Of a stretch of DNA of 5,384 nucleotides, positions 5,033 through 5,384 are shown piece by piece. Within the stretch, counting starts at the first letter, position 1, and every line of letters starts with the position of its first letter. The stretch comes from Thermoleophilaceae bacterium (GTDB lineage: Bacteria; Actinomycetota; Thermoleophilia; Solirubrobacterales; Thermoleophilaceae): contig JACCUE010000109.1 of assembly GCA_013812005.1 (NCBI GenBank), positions 1-5,384 of the forward strand, written 5' to 3'. The notes under the pieces were generated by a model. It ran no database searches and was not told where the DNA came from. It saw only the letters and a list, made by a program, of their open reading frames with translations. The translations under genes and the position numbers were made by a program.

Positions 5033-5085
5033 CCTCCGCTGCCTCAGTAGTCTTTGACTGACCAGTCAATCTGGCGCAGCGGGGG
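5033..5085 (+). promoter_or_regulatory. Two-tier stem that can cover the hydrolase ribosome binding site
   Basis: Bases 5033-5042 (CCTCCGCTGC) pair with 5076-5085 (GCAGCGGGGG) over ten positions with one G-U pair. They begin immediately after the YihY stop codon and end inside the G-rich Shine-Dalgarno stretch (5081-5087) of the gene at 5092. The loop holds a second perfect stem, 5054-5060 with 5063-5069. Without a T-run it is not a normal terminator. A ribosome stopping on the YihY stop codon would cover the left arm. Confidence 0.5.
5054..5069. promoter_or_regulatory. Operator-like palindrome TTGACTG-AC-CAGTCAA
   Basis: Two perfect 7-base arms are separated by AC, 23 bases ahead of the ATG at 5092. 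Its size, A/T-ended arms and short spacer resemble operators of TetR-family repressors. It also contains TTGACT on both strands, which could serve as a -35 element, but no matching -10 is seen 16-18 bases away. No regulator gene lies beside it in this window. Binding is inference; the symmetry is seen directly. Confidence 0.5.
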
Positions 5086-5091
5086 GATCTG

Positions 5092-5384
5092 ATGCGCGCA
5101 GCGGCAGTACAGCTCAACTCAACCGAAGACAAGGGCCGCAACCTCGCCACGGCAGAGCGGCTGGTGCGCGCCGCCGCGGCCGATGGAGCGGAGCTGGTGG
5201 TGCTCCCCGAGAAGTTCAATGTGCTCGGCACCCACCAGCACTACGTGGCGGGTGCAGAGCCGCTCGACGGACGGACCATCGGCTGGGCCTGTGAGCTGGC
5301 CCGCGAGCTGGGTATCGACCTCGTGGCCGGCTCCATCGTGGAGCGGCGCGAGGGCCACGACAAGCTCGGCAACACCAGCGTGCA
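5092..5384 (+). CDS. Carbon-nitrogen hydrolase (nitrilase superfamily), N-terminal part
   Basis: The first 97 codons of an enzyme that continues past the window edge. The start MRAAAVQLNSTEDKGRNLATAERLV is typical of the superfamily: a beta strand ending in AVQL-N, then a helix. LVVLPEKF (35-42) contains the first catalytic glutamate (Glu40) of the Glu-Lys-Cys triad. GIDLVAGSIVER and LGNTSV follow in the expected order; the lysine and cysteine would lie further on. Members cleave C-N bonds in amides or nitriles in the cytoplasm; omega-amidase/Nit-like or N-carbamoyl hydrolase roles are possible and cannot be told apart from this fragment. The ATG is preceded by a GGGGGGA site. It lies 59 bases after the YihY stop in the same direction, with its own palindromic control region, so it may be transcribed separately. 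Confidence 0.9.
   Translation, partial: MRAAAVQLNSTEDKGRNLATAERLVRAAAADGAELVVLPEKFNVLGTHQHYVAGAEPLDGRTIGWACELARELGIDLVAGSIVERREGHDKLGNTSV

Overview
This is a GC-rich, bacterial chromosomal segment, tightly packed with genes. The mix of families points to an actinobacterium: an Actinobacterial Holin-X type protein, DUF3618 and DUF4235 proteins encoded side by side, a possible SigB/SigF-type promoter, and GTG/TTG starts. A Thermoleophilia/Solirubrobacterales-like lineage is my guess and cannot be proven from this sequence. No RNA gene, insertion sequence, phage module or CRISPR array is visible.

The left part (2-2047, minus strand) is a four-gene operon read leftwards. It encodes a stand-alone AraC-type DNA-binding protein, an ECF-type sigma-70 factor, a 77-residue protein of unknown family, and a compact MscS-type mechanosensitive channel. 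Every junction overlaps (GTGA, GTGA, TGATG), so the four products are probably translationally coupled. The layout suggests a regulatory unit that senses or answers envelope or osmotic stress and includes its own channel.

The middle (2048-2211) is a divergent control region. It holds a candidate GTTA-N15-GGGTAC stress promoter facing right and several short inverted repeats.

The right part (2212-5032, plus strand) is a run of small membrane proteins: an orphan basic single-span protein, a Holin-X family protein, a DUF3618 protein, a DUF4235 protein and a YihY/BrkB family protein. The last four are separated by -4 to +2 bases and form one coupled unit. A partial carbon-nitrogen hydrolase (nitrilase superfamily) begins at 5092 and runs off the window. 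It lies behind a 59-base gap with a near-perfect operator-like palindrome nested in a larger stem that could cover its ribosome binding site.

Taken together the window looks like a divergent envelope-maintenance locus: regulators plus a tension-gated channel on one side, and a set of poorly understood inner-membrane proteins on the other. The functional link between the two sides is inferred from gene order and promoter-like sequence, not shown directly.
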